A DNA stretch of 47,936 nucleotides from Acidobacteriota bacterium (GCA_003222675.1 QHWT01000016.1:1-47936), one strand, 5' to 3'. Numbered from the stretch's first letter, positions 24,581-34,173 are shown. Translations and numbers: made by a program. The notes: generated by a model not told the origin, from the sequence alone.

Positions 24581-27500
24581 GACCACAGCCACGGATCGCA
24601 CGGATCTTACGGATCGGGTTGCTCGCGGTCGCGATCGCCGCGGGGTTCGTCTCCCTGCGCGCGCAGCAGAAGGACGACAAGAAGGACGAGAAGAAGTGGG
24701 ACGTCGCCGCGGATCTCGGGCCGACGGAGAAGCTGGCGTTCGATACATCCGAGGGGACGTGGATGAACGTCGACGTCAGTCCCGATGGGCGGCAGATCGT
24801 CTTCGATCTGCTCGGCGACATTTATGTGATGCCTCTCGCTGGAACTGGAAGCTCACCGGCAACACGCATCACCAGCGGTCCAGCCTTCGACATGCAACCG
24901 CGTTTCAGTCCGGACGGCAAGCGGATCGCGTTTTCGAGCGATCGCGACGGCCTGTGGAACATCTGGTCGATGGACGCCGACGGGAAGAACGCGAAGCAGA
25001 TCTCGAGAGAGAAGCGCTGGTTCATCAACAGCCCGACATGGTCGCCGGACGGTACCTACATCTTCGCCCGGCGTCACTTCGTCGCCCAGCGATCGCTTGG
25101 CGCGGGCGAGATCTGGATGTTCCATGCGAGTGGAGCAGACGGTCTGCAGGTGACGGAGAAGAATGGCTTTCAGAAAGACGCCGGCGAGCCGGCGATTTCA
25201 CCGGATGGCCGCTACCTCTATTACAGCAAGGACGTCACGCCCGGACAGCAGTTCGAATACAACAAGGATCCGAACGGGACGATCTACGCGATCATCCGCC
25301 GGGACCTGAACACGGGACACGAGCGCACGTTCGTGAGCGTCCAGGGCGGGTCGGTCACGCCGCGCCCGTCACCTGACGGCAAGTGGCTGGCCTACGTCCG
25401 GCGCGTGCGCCTCGGGAGCCAGTTGTTCATCCGCGATCTTGCGACCGGCCAGGACCGCGCGCTCTTCGATCACCTCGACAAGGATCTACAGGAAGCGTGG
25501 GCCATTCACGGGCTGTACCCGCAGTACACCTGGATGCCGGACAGCAAGAGCGTCGTCATCTGGGGTGAAGGGAAGATCTGGCGGGTCGACGTCGCATCGG
25601 GTGAGAGCACGGCGGTCCCGTTCGTGGCTCACGTTGAGCAGACGCTGAACGAGGCGCTGCGTTTCCCGCAGAAGGTGTATACGCCGGAATTCCCCGTCAA
25701 GATGCTGCGCGACGTTGCCACGTCGCCTGACGGAAAGCAGGTGGCCTACAGCGCCCTCGGGCACCTCTATGTCAAGTCGCTTCCCGACGGCGCACCGAAG
25801 CGGGTGACGGGTGTGTCGGATCGTTTCGAGTTCGATCCAGCCTGGTCGACCGACGGTCAGTGGCTCGCATATACGACCTGGTCCGACGCGGACTACGGCC
25901 GCGTGCGCGTGATCAAGACGGACGGCAGCGGCGGACGGGACGTGTTCGACAAACCCGGTCATTACATCGAGGCGAGCTTCTCGCCCGACGGCAGGATGAT
26001 CGTCTACCGCGCAGCGGCCGCGGACACCGATCGCGGCAAGTTGTACGGGAGCGAGCCGGGCATCTACGTCGTGCCGACCGACGGATCCGCTGCCCCGCGC
26101 CTGGTGCGTGAGAGCGGCTCGGATCCGATGTTCGATCACACGGGCAAGCGGATCTACGTCACCGATTCCCGCAACAACAAGTTCGTGCTCGCCAGTGTCG
26201 GCATCGACGACCCGGCGCCGCCGCCTGGAGGAAACGACGAAGTCGTGCACTTCCAGTCAGACAATGCCGTCCAGATCGTGCCGTCACCAGATGGCAAGTG
26301 GGTTGCGTTCTCCGAACGCTGGCACGCGTTTGTCGCGCCGTTCCCGCATACGGGTCGCCCGATCGATCTCGGTCCAACGACGAGTGGGTATCCGGTCGCG
26401 CGCATCTCGCGCGACGCGGGGTTTTCCCTGCACTGGTCCGGCGACAGCCGCAAAGTCTTCTGGTCGCTCGGGCCGGAGCTGTTCTCGCGCGACCTTTCGC
26501 GAACCTTTACGTTCCTCAACAACGGGCTCGAGAAGGGTGACGAGCCGGAAGCAAAGGGAATACCGATCGGCTTCAATGCCAAGAGCGACGTGCCGGACGG
26601 CTCCATCGCCTTCGTTGGCGCACGCATCATCACTTCCGCCGGCGATCAGGTCATCGAGAACGGCACGCTCGTCATCGAGAACAACCGCATCGCGGCAATC
26701 GGGCCGTCTTCGTCAGTGGAAATCCCTGCCAGCGCGAGACGCATCGATGCATCGGGAAAAACGATCATGCCAGGCATTGTCGATGTGCACGGGCACGTCG
26801 GCGGGGAAGGCGACGGGATCCTCGCGCAGAACTACTGGCCCTTCGCGGCGAACCTCGCGTTTGGCGTGACGACCGTGCACGACCCCTCGAACGACAGCGC
26901 CACCGTGTTTACGAACGCGGAGTTGATCCGTTCGGGACAGAAACTGGGTCCGCGCCTCTACTCGACGGGCACGATCCTGTACGGCGCAGAGACACCGTTC
27001 AAGGCGGTCATTGAAAACTACGAAGACGCATTGTCGCATCTACGGCGGCAGAAAGCGATGGGCGCGTTCTCGGTCAAGAGCTACAACCAGCAGCGGCGCG
27101 ACGCGCGGCAGATGATCATCAAGGCAGCGCGCGAGCTGCAGATGGAGGTCGTGCCGGAAGGCGGCTCGCTGCTGTACTTCAACGAGACGATGATCCTCGA
27201 TGGACATACCACGGTCGAGCATTCGCTGCCGGTGCCGAATCTTTACAAGGACGTCGTCACCTTGTTCGCAAAGAGCAAGACGGGTTACACGCCGACGCTG
27301 ATCGTCGGCTACGGTGGCCTCTCGGGCGAGTACTACTGGTATCAGCACACGAACGTCTGGGAGAACACGCGCCTGCTGGCGTTCACGCCCCGCGAAATCG
27401 TCGATGCGCGGTCGCGCCGCCGAGTCATGGCGCCCGAGGACGATTTCAACCACGTGCTGATCGGAAAAGGCGCAAAGAAGGTGCTCGACGCCGGCGGGTC

Positions 27501-27831
27501 GGTGCAGCTTGGAGCCCACGGTCAGCTGCAGGGGCTTGGCGCCCACTGGGAGCTGTGGATGCTGCAGCAGGGAGGCATGACAAACCTGGAAGCGATCCGC
27601 TGCGCCACGATCAATGGCGCCCGCGTGCTCGGCCTGGGCGCCGACATCGGGTCGCTCGAGAAAGGGAAGCTCGCCGACCTCATCGTCCTCGACAGGAATC
27701 CGCTCGATGACATCCGCAACAGCGAGTCAATCGACATGGTGGTGCTGAACGGCCGCCTCTACAACGCGAAGACGCTCAATGAAATCGGCAATCATCCGCA
27801 CGAGCGGATGAAGTTTTCCTGGGAACGATGA
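24577..27831 (+). CDS. Exported TolB-like propeller/amidohydrolase fusion
   Basis: 1084 residues from ATG 24577, which overlaps the alkA stop. A hydrophobic leader ('IGLLAVAIAAGFVSLRAQQ') exports it. Residues about 40-660 form a WD40/PD40 beta propeller with repeated 'SPDGK' units ('VDVSPDGRQIVFD', 'FSPDGKRIAFSS', 'PSPDGKWLAYV'). Residues about 680-1084 are an amidohydrolase: metal His738 and His740 in 'IVDVHGHVGG', 'GATT'-like 'FGVTTVHDPS', 'TVEHSLPVPN', and 'SLEKGKLADLIVLDRNPLDD'. Such fusions are common in acidobacteria and annotated as imidazolonepropionase-like or dipeptidase-like; the true substrate is unknown. It overlaps the kinase gene by four bases. Confidence 0.9.
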   Translation: MRPQPRIARILRIGLLAVAIAAGFVSLRAQQKDDKKDEKKWDVAADLGPTEKLAFDTSEGTWMNVDVSPDGRQIVFDLLGDIYVMPLAGTGSSPATRITSGPAFDMQPRFSPDGKRIAFSSDRDGLWNIWSMDADGKNAKQISREKRWFINSPTWSPDGTYIFARRHFVAQRSLGAGEIWMFHASGADGLQVTEKNGFQKDAGEPAISPDGRYLYYSKDVTPGQQFEYNKDPNGTIYAIIRRDLNTGHERTFVSVQGGSVTPRPSPDGKWLAYVRRVRLGSQLFIRDLATGQDRALFDHLDKDLQEAWAIHGLYPQYTWMPDSKSVVIWGEGKIWRVDVASGESTAVPFVAHVEQTLNEALRFPQKVYTPEFPVKMLRDVATSPDGKQVAYSALGHLYVKSLPDGAPKRVTGVSDRFEFDPAWSTDGQWLAYTTWSDADYGRVRVIKTDGSGGRDVFDKPGHYIEASFSPDGRMIVYRAAAADTDRGKLYGSEPGIYVVPTDGSAAPRLVRESGSDPMFDHTGKRIYVTDSRNNKFVLASVGIDDPAPPPGGNDEVVHFQSDNAVQIVPSPDGKWVAFSERWHAFVAPFPHTGRPIDLGPTTSGYPVARISRDAGFSLHWSGDSRKVFWSLGPELFSRDLSRTFTFLNNGLEKGDEPEAKGIPIGFNAKSDVPDGSIAFVGARIITSAGDQVIENGTLVIENNRIAAIGPSSSVEIPASARRIDASGKTIMPGIVDVHGHVGGEGDGILAQNYWPFAANLAFGVTTVHDPSNDSATVFTNAELIRSGQKLGPRLYSTGTILYGAETPFKAVIENYEDALSHLRRQKAMGAFSVKSYNQQRRDARQMIIKAARELQMEVVPEGGSLLYFNETMILDGHTTVEHSLPVPNLYKDVVTLFAKSKTGYTPTLIVGYGGLSGEYYWYQHTNVWENTRLLAFTPREIVDARSRRRVMAPEDDFNHVLIGKGAKKVLDAGGSVQLGAHGQLQGLGAHWELWMLQQGGMTNLEAIRCATINGARVLGLGADIGSLEKGKLADLIVLDRNPLDDIRNSESIDMVVLNGRLYNAKTLNEIGNHPHERMKFSWER

Positions 27832-30683
27832 TCGGATCCAGCCTCTCCCATTACGTCGTCGAAGCCTTGCTCGGCGAGGGTGGAATGGGCAAGGTCTATC
27901 GCGCAACCGACACCGTGCTGAACCGCACGGTCGCAATCAAGATTCTGTCTGAGACGGCCTCCGGCGACGGCGAGTCGAAGCGGCGGCTGCTGCACGAAGC
28001 GCGCGCGGCCTCAGCCCTCAATCACCCGAATGTGGTGACCATCCATTCGGTCGAGGCTGAGCGCGGCCTCGATTTCATCGTGATGGAGCACGTGTCGGGG
28101 GCGCCGCTCACTATTCCACGCCAGGGTCTGCCGATCGATCTGGCCCTTGACTACGGCATCCAGATTGCCGCGGCACTCGCCGCCGCGCATGATGCAGGCG
28201 TCATCCATCGCGACGTGAAACCCGCGAACGTGATGATCAGCCGAACGGGACATCTCAAAGTCCTCGACTTCGGTATCGCGCGGCGTACTGAGTTGCATGG
28301 CAATGCCGCGACCCGGCAGCTCACCGTCGACGCGACGATCGGCAGCGCCGGCGTGATTGTCGGTACCGTCGGCTATCTCTCGCCGGAACAAATCGCGGGT
28401 CAGCCGGCGAGCATGCGTTCGGACGTCTTCTCTTTCGGCGCGCTCCTGTACGAGATGCTGGCGGGATCGCCTGCATTTTCAGGCGATACGGTGTGGGCGG
28501 TCATGGACGCGACGGTCAGAAACGCTCCACCTCCGGTCGAGTCACTGAGAACTGACGTTCCCAGCGATGTGGTCCGCATCGTGATGCGCTGCCTGGCAAA
28601 GAACCCCGACGATCGTTATCCGTCTGCTCGGGAAGTTTACGAAGAGCTGCGAAAGAGCCGCGCCGTCCTTTCTCCCGCGACACGTTCGCGATATGCGCGA
28701 TCCGCCGTCGCAGCGGGAGTCGCGCTCGCCATGCTTGGCGGCGGCGCGCTCGTCTGGTCGCGCGTGAAGGAGTCAAGCGTGCGCTGGGCACACGGGACGG
28801 CCTTGTCGGAAGTGACGCGTCTCGCGGCGGCGGGCGATCATGTGGCGGCGTATCGGCTGGCGCAGCGCGCAGTGGCGGCTGCGCCGAACGATCCACAGGT
28901 CGCCGCGGCGTGGACGGACATCACGTCGGGCGCGCGGATTACCAGCGATCCGTCGGGTGCGGACGTCGCCTTTCGCAGCTACTCGGCTGCCGACGAAGGT
29001 TGGGTGCCTCTCGGCCGCACGCCGACCACGGCACGCCATCCGGTCGCGATGCTCCGCTGGCGCATCACGAAGGACGGATACGACCCGATCGAGATCGCTC
29101 CCGACCACCCGGCTTTCCAGGCGCATCTCGTGCCGAAGGGCAGCACGATTCCGGGAATGGTGTACGTGCCCGCGGGGTCGTTTGCTCTCGAGAGCGACCA
29201 CGTTGACATCGCCCTGCCCGCGTACTGGATGGACCAGTACGAAGTGACGAACCGGGCGTTCAAGGAGTTCATCGATCGCGGCGGATATCGCGACCAGCGC
29301 TTTTGGCGTGAACCCTTCGTCGCGAATGGGCGTACGCTTCCGTGGTCCGAGGCGATGAATGAGTTCCGTGACCGGACCGGACGCATGGGTCCTTCGACCT
29401 GGGAGCTCGGCTCCTATCCTGATGGCCAGGAGGACTGGCCGGTGAGCGGCGTTAGCTGGTACGAGGCTGCCGCGTACGCCGTCTATGCGGGAAGGCAACT
29501 GCCAACCGTCTATCACTGGGACACCGCATCAGGCGCATTCGGGGTATTCTCCGAAATTCTGCGATTCAGCAATTTCGGCGGAAAGGGAACGATACGCGTC
29601 GGCAGCAGCGGCGGCCTGGGACCGTACGGCACGTACGACATGGCGGGCAACGTCAAGGAATGGGTGTGGAACCGCGCAGCGGGAGGACGCCGCTATGTCC
29701 TCGGCGGTGCGTTCAACGAAGCGAACTACATGTTCCACGATCCGGACGCCCAACCTCCACTCGAGCGCCGCGCTGGGATGGGATTCAGGTGCATGCTGCA
29801 GCCGACCGCGCTGACGCCGAAGCTCGTCGCCCCGATTGCGTCGCTCGAGCGCGACGTTGCCGAATTGAAGCCGGTAGGCGACGACGTCTATGAGGCGTAT
29901 CGACACCTGTACGACTACGATGCGTTGCCGCTCGATAGCCGTGTCGAGGAGATGGACACTAGCAATCCTCACTGGCGCCGCGAGCGCGTCTCATTTCGCG
30001 CGTCGTACGGCAACGAACGGGTCCTTGCCTCTGTGTTCGTCCCGACGAACGCGCGGCCGCCGTATCAGGCCGTCGTGTACTTTCCAGGCAGCGACGCGAC
30101 GCGGCTGGAGTCGAGCCGCACGCCGTGGATTCAATTTCTCGAGTTCATCATTCGGAGCGGACGCGTCGTCGTGTATCCCGTCTACCAACAGACCTACGAG
30201 CGTCGCGTGCCGGTGCAGTCAGGTCAGGGCTTTCTTCGCCAGATCAGCATCCAGCGAGGCCAGGACGTTCGGCGAACCATCGATTATCTCGAGACGCGAT
30301 CGGACATCGATCGGTCGCGCATCGCGTTTTACGGCGTCAGCCTCGGCGCGCAGCTCGCGCCGGTCTATCTGGCGATCGAGCCGCGCATCCGGACCGGCGT
30401 GCTTCTGTCGGGAGGATTCGAAACGTGGACGATCCCGCCTGAAACCGATCCCGTCAACTTCGTCACGCACGTCAAGCAGCCCGTTCTGATGGTCAATGGC
30501 CGTGACGATTTCGATCTTCCTTACGAAACCGCTCAGATCCCGATGTTCAGAATGCTGGGAACACCCGTCGCGGACAAGCGCCACGCGGTGCTCGAGGGAG
30601 GTCATATCCCGCCGCGTCCCAACGACGTCTTCAAGGAGATCCTCGACTGGCTGGATCGTTATCTTGGTCCGATCACCAGGTAA
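27828..30683 (+). CDS. Ser/Thr kinase-FGE-like-alpha/beta hydrolase fusion protein
   Basis: 951 residues in four parts. (1) A Hanks kinase, residues about 5-275: glycine loop 'GEGGMGKVYRA', Lys38 in 'VAIKIL', His127-Arg-Asp129 'HRDVKPANVM', Asp147 in 'LDFGIARR'. (2) One membrane helix about 289-310. (3) A PEGA-like strip, then a formylglycine-generating-enzyme-like domain (about 442-662) with 'MVYVPAGSF', 'YEVTNRAFKEFID', 'DMAGNVKEWVWN' and 'GMGFRCM'. (4) An alpha/beta hydrolase (about 690-951) with nucleophile Ser838 in 'YGVSLGAQ', Asp893 and His926 ('LEGGHIPP'). The kinase faces the cytoplasm and the other domains the periplasm by topology. FGE-type domains in this context often lack oxidase activity. 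Coupled to the amidohydrolase gene (ATGA). Confidence 0.92.
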   Translation: MIGSSLSHYVVEALLGEGGMGKVYRATDTVLNRTVAIKILSETASGDGESKRRLLHEARAASALNHPNVVTIHSVEAERGLDFIVMEHVSGAPLTIPRQGLPIDLALDYGIQIAAALAAAHDAGVIHRDVKPANVMISRTGHLKVLDFGIARRTELHGNAATRQLTVDATIGSAGVIVGTVGYLSPEQIAGQPASMRSDVFSFGALLYEMLAGSPAFSGDTVWAVMDATVRNAPPPVESLRTDVPSDVVRIVMRCLAKNPDDRYPSAREVYEELRKSRAVLSPATRSRYARSAVAAGVALAMLGGGALVWSRVKESSVRWAHGTALSEVTRLAAAGDHVAAYRLAQRAVAAAPNDPQVAAAWTDITSGARITSDPSGADVAFRSYSAADEGWVPLGRTPTTARHPVAMLRWRITKDGYDPIEIAPDHPAFQAHLVPKGSTIPGMVYVPAGSFALESDHVDIALPAYWMDQYEVTNRAFKEFIDRGGYRDQRFWREPFVANGRTLPWSEAMNEFRDRTGRMGPSTWELGSYPDGQEDWPVSGVSWYEAAAYAVYAGRQLPTVYHWDTASGAFGVFSEILRFSNFGGKGTIRVGSSGGLGPYGTYDMAGNVKEWVWNRAAGGRRYVLGGAFNEANYMFHDPDAQPPLERRAGMGFRCMLQPTALTPKLVAPIASLERDVAELKPVGDDVYEAYRHLYDYDALPLDSRVEEMDTSNPHWRRERVSFRASYGNERVLASVFVPTNARPPYQAVVYFPGSDATRLESSRTPWIQFLEFIIRSGRVVVYPVYQQTYERRVPVQSGQGFLRQISIQRGQDVRRTIDYLETRSDIDRSRIAFYGVSLGAQLAPVYLAIEPRIRTGVLLSGGFETWTIPPETDPVNFVTHVKQPVLMVNGRDDFDLPYETAQIPMFRMLGTPVADKRHAVLEGGHIPPRPNDVFKEILDWLDRYLGPITR

Positions 30684-30766
30684 TCGGCGGAACCGTCATC
30701 AATCGACTGCTCGAACGGGGGAACTCGCGGTTCTACCGGACGGTGCGATTCGCCATTTGTTGCAGC

Positions 30767-30813
30767 TTGACGTCGATTACAATTTGCAATAGGCTTATTG
30801 CTAATCGCAATGA
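30767..30813 (+). promoter_or_regulatory. Putative promoter/operator of the XRE-flotillin operon
   Basis: TTGACG at 30767 with TAGGCT 17 bases later gives a weak promoter. Overlapping inverted repeats sit right at the start: TTGCAATA/TATTGC(T)AA around 30784-30803 and ATTGC-TAATC-GCAAT just before and into the ATG at 30810. They are good candidates for autoregulation by the XRE protein. Confidence 0.4.
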
Positions 30814-31286
30814 CCCTCGGACAGAAGCTTCGTCAGCTTCGTCATCTCGAAGGGGAGCTTCGCGGCCTGGGCCGCGAGCTCACGCAATCGGAGCTCGTCC
30901 GTGCGATTCGCGCTGAGCTCGGCGCGAGCATCAGCCAGTCGTATCTCTCGCTCATCGAGAAAGGGGCCCGCAAGCACCTGTCGCACGAGTCGCGGCAGCT
31001 GCTCGCGCGGTTCTTCAAAGTGCACCCGGGCTACCTCGTCAGCGATCCGCCGGGGTTCCAGACCGGGCTCGGGTCGGTAATCGCCTCGGTCGAGACCGCA
31101 CTCGACCGATGGCTGGTTGACGGCGCGGCGCGCTTCGCGTACGACCCGTCGCTGGCCGCGGCGCTCGATCGCGTCGCGACGCACGCCGACTCGCGCAGAT
31201 GCCTCGTCCTGCTCGGGGAAATGCTGTCGATGCCAGGACTCGTCGATCACCTGTCGCACACGCTCGTGGGAGAGGAGCCGCGATGA
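30810..31286 (+). CDS. XRE-family transcriptional regulator
   Basis: 158 residues from ATG 30810. The N-terminal helix-turn-helix reads 'TLGQKLRQLRHLEGELRGLG' then 'TQSELVRAIRAELG', 'ISQSYLSLIEKGARKHLSHE' and 'LLARFFKVHPGYLVSDPPG', the Cro/C1 type with a slightly long insert. The C-terminal half is helical with no known domain. It is first in an operon with NfeD-like, flotillin and PspA genes, with a 4-base overlap to the next, and palindromes at its own start suggest self-repression; it probably controls this membrane-stress module. Confidence 0.82.
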   Translation: MTLGQKLRQLRHLEGELRGLGRELTQSELVRAIRAELGASISQSYLSLIEKGARKHLSHESRQLLARFFKVHPGYLVSDPPGFQTGLGSVIASVETALDRWLVDGAARFAYDPSLAAALDRVATHADSRRCLVLLGEMLSMPGLVDHLSHTLVGEEPR

Positions 31287-31861
31287 ACTGGCCGCAGATC
31301 TTCCTGGGGTGCTTCCTGATCGGGTTCGTGCTCAGCGCGCTGTCATTTGCCTTCGGCATCGTTAACGCCCACCTGCACGTTCCCTGGGAGCATCACGTGC
31401 ACGCCGGCGCGTTCCACGTCGCGAATGCGAACGGTCCCGCCGTCGGTCCGATCAATTTCGCGACGATGACGGCGTTTCTCGCCTGGTTTGGCGGCACCGG
31501 TTACCTCCTGACGTCGCAGTTCCGGTGGCTGGCGGTGCCTGCCGTCGGGCTGTCGGTGATGCTCGGGTTGTGCGGCGCGGCCGCGGTGTTCTGGATCATG
31601 GCGCGCGTGCTGTGGTCGCCGCACGAGAACATGCAGAGCGCGGACTATCACATGGTGGGCGTGCTCGGCCGTCTGAGCCAGCCTATTCGAGAGGGAGGCA
31701 TCGGCGAGTTGATCTACTCGCGAAAAGGGGCGCGCCAGTCCTGCGGCGCGCGCAGCGCGGACGGACGCGCCATCGAGAAGGGCACCGAAGTCGTGATCAC
31801 CGGGTACGAGCGCGGCATCGCTTCCGTGCGGCGATGGACCGATCTCGCGTCAGACGAGTAG
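31283..31861 (+). CDS. NfeD/YuaF-like membrane protein
   Basis: 192 residues from ATG 31283 (ATGA overlap with the regulator). Three or four hydrophobic helices ('IFLGCFLIGFVLSALSFAFG', 'MTAFLAWFGGTGYLLTS', 'GLSVMLGLCGAAAVFWIMAR') precede a soluble C-terminal beta domain 'HMVGVLGRLSQPIREGGIGE' ending 'EVVITGYERGIASVRRW', which resembles the OB fold of NfeD proteins. NfeD-type proteins pair with flotillins, and flotillin is encoded next. Role: membrane microdomain organisation. Homology is by pattern and context. Confidence 0.7.
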   Translation: MNWPQIFLGCFLIGFVLSALSFAFGIVNAHLHVPWEHHVHAGAFHVANANGPAVGPINFATMTAFLAWFGGTGYLLTSQFRWLAVPAVGLSVMLGLCGAAAVFWIMARVLWSPHENMQSADYHMVGVLGRLSQPIREGGIGELIYSRKGARQSCGARSADGRAIEKGTEVVITGYERGIASVRRWTDLASDE

Positions 31862-31962
31862 GAGCGACCGAGCGAGAGCGAGTGAGCCGGCGAGCGAAGC
31901 GGAGCGAGCTGCGAAGAGCGAGCGTAGCGGAGAGAGCCAGGCGGGGTGCCGGGGTCCCCGCC
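31862..31962. repeat. GAGCGA-rich low-complexity tract and hairpin
   Basis: Between the NfeD-like and flotillin genes lies an irregular array of GAGCGA/GAGCGAG units (31862-31937), ending in a GC-rich hairpin GGCGGGG/CCCCGCC (31940-31946 and 31956-31962). It is too irregular for a CRISPR. It may attenuate or buffer expression inside the operon. Confidence 0.6.
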
Positions 31963-32023
31963 GATGTAAGGGAAGAACGGAGCGGGGATCTCGCGTCAGA
32001 GACAGACTCCGCAGGAGGCAGTT

Positions 32024-33463
32024 ATGGGGCTTGAGACCGTGAGCGTCGGGTTCTGGGTCGTTGTCGGGCTGATGGTGCTGTGCGTGGCACTCCTCGGATC
32101 CTTCCTCGCGTCGCTCTATCGCAAGGCAGGCCCGCACGAAGCGCTGATCGTCTACGGCTTCCGCGGCACGCGCATTGTCAAAGGGCACGGCACCGTGATC
32201 TTCCCGATGATCGAATCGTCGCATCACCTGTCGCTGGAGCTCATGTCGTTCGATGTTGCTCCCGTGCAGGACCTGTACACGAAGCAGGGCGTCGCGGTGA
32301 CCGTTGAAGCGGTCGCGCAGATCAAGGTGAAATCGGACATCGAGTCGATCCAGACCGCGTCCGAGCAGTTCCTGACCAAGACGCCGGACCAGCGCGAAAG
32401 CTTGATCAGGCTCGTGATGGAGGGTCACCTGCGCGGCATCATCGGCCAGCTGACGGTCGAGCAGATCGTGAAGGAGCCGGAGATGGTCGCCGAGCGGATG
32501 CGCGGCACCTGCGCCGACGACATGAACAAGATGGGGCTCGAGGTCGTGTCGTTCACGATCAAAGAGGTGAGGGACAAGAACGAGTACATCGTCAACATGG
32601 GCCGGCCGGACGTGGCGCGCATCAAGCGCGACGCGGACGTTGCCGCCGCCGAGGCGGATCGCGACACGGCGATCAAGCGCGCGGAAGCGACGCGCGCGTC
32701 CGCGATTGCGAAGGCGCAAGCCGACCAGGAGCGCGTGCTGGCCGAGACGCTCTCGATGGCCAAGCAGGCGGAGGCGCAGCGCGATCTCGACATCAAGAAG
32801 GCGAACTACGTCGAGATGGTCAAGAAGCAGGAAGCGCAGGCGGACAAGGCCTACGAGATCCAGACGAACGTCATGCAGCAGCAGGTCGTGGCCGAATCCG
32901 TCCGCGTGCAGCAGATCGAGCGCGAGCAGCAGATCAAGGTGCAGGAAGCGGAAATCCTGCGGCGCGAGAAGGAGCTGATCGCGACCGTCCTGAAGCAGGC
33001 CGAAATCGAGTGTCAGCGGATCGCCGTCCTCGCCGAGGCGGAGCGCAACCGGCTATCGACGGAGGCGGAAGGGCAGGCGGCGGCCACCCGCATGAAAGGC
33101 GAGGCGGAGGCCGACATCATCTACAGGAAGGGTGATGCGGAAGCGCGCGCCATGAACGTGAAGGCGGAGGCGTTCCAGGAATACAACCAGGCGGCCGTCA
33201 TCGACAAGCTGCTGACGTCGTTGCCCGAGATCATGCGGGCGATCGCGAGTCCCCTCAACAAGGTGGACAAGATCACGATCGTCTCGACCGGCAACGGGCA
33301 TACGAGCGGCTTGAACAAGCTGACGGGCGACATGACGGAGATCGCCGCGCAGGTGCCCGCGCTGTTCGAGGCGCTGTCGGGCACGCCGATGGCGGACCTG
33401 CTGTCGAAGGTGCGGAAGATTGGTGACAAGGCTCCGCGGAACAGCGAGCCTGCAGGCGTCTGA
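32024..33463 (+). CDS. Flotillin family protein
   Basis: 479 residues, with ribosome binding site AGGAGG before ATG 32024. One N-terminal membrane helix ('FWVVVGLMVLCVALLGSFLA') is followed by the SPFH/band-7 domain ('ALIVYGFRGTRIVKGHGTVI', 'VAVTVEAVAQIKVKSDIES', 'MVAERMRGTCADDMNKMGL'), a long Ala/Glu coiled coil ('EAEADIIYRKGDAEARAM') and a hydrophobic C-terminus. Flotillins form scaffolds in functional membrane microdomains. The neighbours NfeD-like and PspA are typical partners, so the operon should maintain membrane integrity under stress. Confidence 0.93.
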   Translation: MGLETVSVGFWVVVGLMVLCVALLGSFLASLYRKAGPHEALIVYGFRGTRIVKGHGTVIFPMIESSHHLSLELMSFDVAPVQDLYTKQGVAVTVEAVAQIKVKSDIESIQTASEQFLTKTPDQRESLIRLVMEGHLRGIIGQLTVEQIVKEPEMVAERMRGTCADDMNKMGLEVVSFTIKEVRDKNEYIVNMGRPDVARIKRDADVAAAEADRDTAIKRAEATRASAIAKAQADQERVLAETLSMAKQAEAQRDLDIKKANYVEMVKKQEAQADKAYEIQTNVMQQQVVAESVRVQQIEREQQIKVQEAEILRREKELIATVLKQAEIECQRIAVLAEAERNRLSTEAEGQAAATRMKGEAEADIIYRKGDAEARAMNVKAEAFQEYNQAAVIDKLLTSLPEIMRAIASPLNKVDKITIVSTGNGHTSGLNKLTGDMTEIAAQVPALFEALSGTPMADLLSKVRKIGDKAPRNSEPAGV

Positions 33464-33474
33464 AGGAGAGCATC

Positions 33475-34143
33475 ATGGCAATTCTCGAACGCGTCTCCAC
33501 GCTCGTGCGCGCGAACTTGAACGATCTCATCGATCGCGCGGAGGATCCGGAGAAGATGATCAAGCAGGTGATCCTCGACATGGAGAACCAGCTTCTGCAG
33601 GTGAAGACGCAGGTGGCGATCTCGATGGCCGATCAGCACCTGTTGCAGAAGAAGCAGACCGAACACGAAGATCGCGCGGCGGAGTGGATGAAGAAGGCGG
33701 AGCTCGCCGTCGACAAGCAGCAGGACGACCTCGCCCGCGCCGCGCTCGAGCGCTATCAAAGCTTCACGAGGATGGCCGAGACCTACACCCGGCAGGCGGC
33801 AGATCAGAAGCTGCAGGTCGACACGCTGCGCAAAGCGCTCGCGCAGCTCGATCAGAAGCTGACCGAGGCGCGCGCCAAAAGCGATCTCCTCATCGCGCAG
33901 CACCGCCGGGCCCGCGCGCTCGGGAATGCAACCGACGCCCAGCTGGTCGTCGGCGGCCAGGGTCCTGCAGCGGGGTTCGATCGGATGGAGCAGAAGGTCA
34001 CTCGCGCGGAGGCCGTCAGCCAGGCGAAGTCGACGCTGGTGGCCGAAGACGTGGACCGCCGGTTCGAGGCGATGGAAAAGGAAGATGAGGTGGGCCGTCT
34101 TCTCGATGCGCTGAAGGCTCGCCGTGCGGGCTCGGCGCAGTAG
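33475..34143 (+). CDS. PspA/IM30 family membrane-stress protein
   Basis: 222 residues, 11 bases after the flotillin stop with an AGGAG site. The N-terminal helix 'MAILERVSTLVRANLNDLID' and 'EDPEKMIKQVILDMENQLLQ' are the PspA signature; the rest is a long helical hairpin ('AALERYQSFTRMAETYTRQA'). PspA binds stressed membranes, related to ESCRT-III. It is the last gene of the operon and is followed by a strong terminator. Confidence 0.92.
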   Translation: MAILERVSTLVRANLNDLIDRAEDPEKMIKQVILDMENQLLQVKTQVAISMADQHLLQKKQTEHEDRAAEWMKKAELAVDKQQDDLARAALERYQSFTRMAETYTRQAADQKLQVDTLRKALAQLDQKLTEARAKSDLLIAQHRRARALGNATDAQLVVGGQGPAAGFDRMEQKVTRAEAVSQAKSTLVAEDVDRRFEAMEKEDEVGRLLDALKARRAGSAQ

Positions 34144-34173
34144 GTTCCGGCACCCAACAAGTCGTCATGGGAC

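Noticed and set aside
25486-26250. 254-residue minus-strand frame opposite the propeller gene
   Set aside because: Shadow frame of a high-GC gene with clear repeat structure on the other strand.
31862-31940. GAGCGA array considered as a CRISPR
   Set aside because: Units are 5-8 bases, irregular, with no constant repeat-spacer pattern and no cas genes in the window.
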